From assembly GCA_021781935.1 (NCBI GenBank), contig JAJXVW010000017.1, positions 1,904 to 9,124 on the forward strand: 7,221 bases of DNA, in the 5' to 3' direction. The notes beneath the pieces were generated by a model. It was not told where the DNA came from and searched no databases. It worked only from the letters and a program-made list of their open reading frames with translations. Position 1 is the first letter of the stretch; the number at the start of each line of letters is the position of its first letter. This DNA comes from a bacterium. GTDB taxonomy: Bacteria > Patescibacteriota > Minisyncoccia > Phycocordibacterales > Phycocordibacteraceae. Positions 6,187 through 7,221 of the stretch are shown in pieces. Made by a program: the position numbers and the translations under genes.

Positions 6187-6331
6187 GTGGATGTTGGTTG
6201 TGAACCGAGTAACCTCGCTAAGACTACGCACTTGGAAGCTGGAGCGGCCAAAGTTCGAATACTCTGCGAGTGTCCTCAATATGACAGAAATACCGTCTGA
6301 ACGCAACCCCCGTATGAGTTCCTGTGGAAAT
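6187..6331 (-). other. Intergenic leader region of the RRM gene
   Basis: This 145-base gap contains the candidate promoter described separately and about 85 bases of possible leader. It is visibly less GC-rich than the coding regions around it. A small hairpin CGAG-GTTA-CTCG is possible near 6209-6220. The in-frame extension of the RRM frame across part of it (to 6306) looks non-coding. Confidence 0.45.
6278..6306 (-). promoter_or_regulatory. Candidate -35/-10 promoter for the RRM gene
   Basis: On the minus strand TTGCGT (6306-6301) and CATATT (6283-6278) are separated by exactly 17 bases. CATATT matches four of six of TATAAT; TTGCGT shares only TTG with TTGACA. It predicts a start near 6271 and a leader of about 85 bases. 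Support is moderate. Confidence 0.35.
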
Positions 6332-6421
6332 CTAGTGCGTCGCGAAAGCCGCGGGGATGAGGGTTGCGATCATCCCGATACCCAGCAACACGACTATTAT
6401 GACGGCGAAAACGCGTTTCAT
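6332..6421 (-). CDS. Possible 29-residue single-helix membrane peptide
   Basis: A short ORF from the ATG at 6421 to TAG at 6332. It begins MKRVFAVIIVVLLG and ends IPAAFATH: a basic start, then an unbroken hydrophobic stretch of about 23 residues, which is the layout of a one-helix membrane peptide. The same frame has another ATG at 6433 that would add four residues, but that codon overlaps the putative -10. An extended -10 sits at the right distance for a leaderless mRNA starting at 6421-6422. The ORF is isolated between the DUF5666 terminator and the RRM leader. I recognise no family. The alternative is a chance ORF in intergenic sequence; the charge/hydrophobicity pattern and promoter placement argue against it but do not prove expression. 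Confidence 0.42.
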   Translation of the reverse strand: MKRVFAVIIVVLLGIGMIATLIPAAFATH

Positions 6422-6428
6422 GAAGGCG

Positions 6429-6437
6429 AGCATACCA
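6429..6437 (-). promoter_or_regulatory. Extended -10 for the 29-residue ORF
   Basis: The minus strand reads TGGTATGCT: TGn followed by TATGCT, with T at -12, A at -11 and T at -7. Counting from 6434 as -12 gives +1 at 6422, one base before the ATG. Its upstream edge is the last U of the preceding terminator. Confidence 0.4.
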
Positions 6438-6473
6438 AAAAATCCGGCGGCTCGCATGCAACCGGCTGGATTT
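6437..6473 (-). terminator. Intrinsic terminator of the permease-DUF5666 operon
   Basis: On the minus strand AAATCC (6473-6468) pairs with GGATTT (6445-6440), extended inward by a G-U pair and GC pairs (CAGCC against GCCGG region) around a loop containing GCATGC. Six Us follow (6442-6437), partly shared with the stem. It begins 10 bases after the DUF5666-like stop. Stem plus U-tract plus position make this the clearest intrinsic terminator in the window. Confidence 0.75.
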
Positions 6474-6483
6474 CGGTGCCGTG

Positions 6484-6930
6484 CTATTGCGGTCTCGGCA
6501 CTGGAATCATGGGCGCGTTCGTGCCCGGCGCCCGCGGCGCGGACCCGGCAGGCCTCACATCAATGGTTTGGGCGGATATGCTTCCGTCGCTATTTGCCGA
6601 ACCGGTTATAAGGGCGTCCGCGCCTTGCGTGAGATCAGTCGTCGTTCCCTGGACGCTCTTCAGGATTACGGTATCAGGCGTGAGCAATATGAGACGCGAC
6701 GATCCATCCCGGGTGTTGAGGGTGAGGCTCCCGTTACCCGTCTTTGCGATCGAACCAGTGAGGACCCCTCCCGCAATCTGGTTCCCGTGCGGCGTATAGG
6801 TTCCCCGCGCCGCTGCCGCGACGCCGGAAGAAGCGCCGCGCACGTTCCCATGCGGGAGGAGGTATCCTATCCCGGAACCTGCGAGCAAAACGATGGCGAA
6901 CGCCCCGAACGTCTTGGCGTTTGATTTCAT
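6484..6930 (-). CDS. DUF5666-like exported or anchored protein
   Basis: A 148-residue protein. Residues 1-27 have Lys residues then a hydrophobic stretch (AFAIVLLAGSGIGYLL), read as a signal anchor or signal peptide. After an Ala/Gly linker comes a beta-rich domain of about 54-125: GGVLTGSIAKTGNGSLTLNT, SSRLILLTPDTVILK, TTTDLTQGADALITG, SDGSISAQTI. The order (value strand, dG turn, T-x-I-x-K, DL-x-x-G, G-x-x-x-dGs-x-x-A) matches the DUF5666 pattern, function unknown. The tail is Pro-rich. I chose the ATG at 6930, 16 bases after the permease stop; the in-frame ATG at 6954 overlaps the permease gene and would put eight polar residues ahead of the signal. Operon position suggests a role linked to the MacB-type exporter. 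The family call is by pattern and could be wrong. Confidence 0.74.
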   Translation of the reverse strand: MKSNAKTFGAFAIVLLAGSGIGYLLPHGNVRGASSGVAAAARGTYTPHGNQIAGGVLTGSIAKTGNGSLTLNTRDGSSRLILLTPDTVILKSVQGTTTDLTQGADALITGSANSDGSISAQTIDVRPAGSAPRAPGTNAPMIPVPRPQ

Positions 6931-6946
6931 AGTGTGAGGTGAATGG

Positions 6947-7221
6947 TTATTCATAGCGCAGCGCGTCTATCGGGTTGAGGGTCGACGCGCGGCGGGCGGG
7001 ATACCAGCCGAAAGCGATCCCGATGGCCGCGGACACCCCGAAGGCGAGCAATACCGATCGCCAGGTCACCTGCGCCGATACGATTCCGGCCGCGCTCACG
7101 AGGTATGCCGCAGCCCATCCGAGGCCGACACCGATGCTGCCGCCGACGAACGTGAGCGCGATGGCTTCCGCAAGAAATTGACGATTGATGTCCGCGCGCG
7201 TCGCGCCAATGGCCTTCCGAA
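6947..7221 (-). CDS. MacB/FtsX-type ABC transporter permease, C-terminal 90 residues
   Basis: The frame enters at the right edge with no start and ends with TAA at 6947. The first visible residues are RKAIGATRADI, the conserved cytoplasmic loop just before the third transmembrane helix of MacB/FtsX permeases. Two membrane segments follow (about 17-43 and 55-73), with Gly-rich GGSIGVGLG between residues 26 and 34. The end YPARRASTLNPIDALRYE (73-90) is the classic C-terminus of MacB-family permeases (P-A-x-x-A-A/S-x-L-x-P-I-x-A-L-R-Y-E). Known relatives move signals or substrates across the envelope with an ATPase and often a MacA-like adaptor, which would lie to the right of the window. The exact substrate is unknown. 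The DUF5666-like gene follows in the same operon. Confidence 0.93.
   Translation of the reverse strand, partial: RKAIGATRADINRQFLAEAIALTFVGGSIGVGLGWAAAYLVSAAGIVSAQVTWRSVLLAFGVSAAIGIAFGWYPARRASTLNPIDALRYE

Noticed and set aside
6276..6461. 61-codon minus-strand frame overlapping the 29-residue ORF in another frame
   Set aside because: Rich in Arg and His, no hydrophobic helix or motif, and it starts inside the terminator hairpin. The 29-residue frame has the more protein-like pattern.
6161..6799. Plus-strand frame of 212 codons across the RRM leader, the small ORF and the DUF5666-like gene
   Set aside because: It crosses a terminator and two promoters of the other strand and encodes no recognisable motif.
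6859..6872. 14-base match (GAGGTATCCTATCC) to the region upstream of the dsbA-like start, reverse complement of 1617-1630
   Set aside because: One such match in 7.2 kb over both strands is within chance expectation, and this copy lies inside the DUF5666-like coding region on the opposite strand.

Overview
The window is GC-rich by eye and gene-dense, with short spacers and several start/stop overlaps. The gene set suggests a member of the Candidatus Patescibacteria (CPR), perhaps a Parcubacteria/Kaiserbacteria-like lineage. Pointers are a small RRM protein with a Gly/Arg tail, a MacB-type permease followed by a DUF5666-like protein, a PrmC with a short N-terminal domain, a membrane-anchored DsbA-like protein, a bacterial PH-domain membrane protein, and almost no Shine-Dalgarno motifs. 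The assignment is inferred from gene content; no marker gene proves it.

Layout. (1) Positions 2-958, plus strand: the 3' end of a UvrD-type helicase fused to a RecB-family PD-(D/E)XK nuclease. (2) Positions 3533-931, minus strand: a likely operon of hisS, a DEDDy 3'-5' exonuclease and a DsbA-like thiol oxidoreductase. Its last gene overlaps the helicase tail convergently by 28 bases. (3) Positions 5257-3704, minus strand: prmC, an unrecognised 86-residue two-helix membrane protein and a bPH2-type membrane protein. (4) Positions 5294-5743, plus strand: a DUF1360-like membrane protein, divergent from prmC across a perfect 14-bp palindrome. (5) Positions 6186-5851, minus strand: a glycine-rich RRM RNA-binding protein with a strong hairpin after it. 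(6) Positions 6421-6332, minus strand: a possible 29-residue membrane peptide. (7) From the right edge to 6484, minus strand: the C-terminal end of a MacB/FtsX-type permease and a DUF5666-like exported protein, followed by an intrinsic terminator.

How the genes fit together. hisS and prmC serve translation (His-tRNA charging and release-factor methylation). The helicase-nuclease and the DEDDy exonuclease act on nucleic acids. The DsbA-like, PH-domain, DUF1360 and MacB/DUF5666 proteins are envelope functions. No mobile element, CRISPR array, tRNA or rRNA was seen, and no multi-gene defence system. The most interesting signals are regulatory. Several genes have a -10-like hexamer ending about 6-7 bases before the ATG and no Shine-Dalgarno, which suggests leaderless mRNAs. 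A palindrome places two such promoters back to back, and a terminator U-tract runs directly into the promoter of the tiny membrane ORF.

Gene-free stretches: 3534-3703 (putative hisS promoter and leader), 5744-5850 (hairpin terminator) and 6187-6331 (putative RRM leader and promoter). None exceeds 300 bases.
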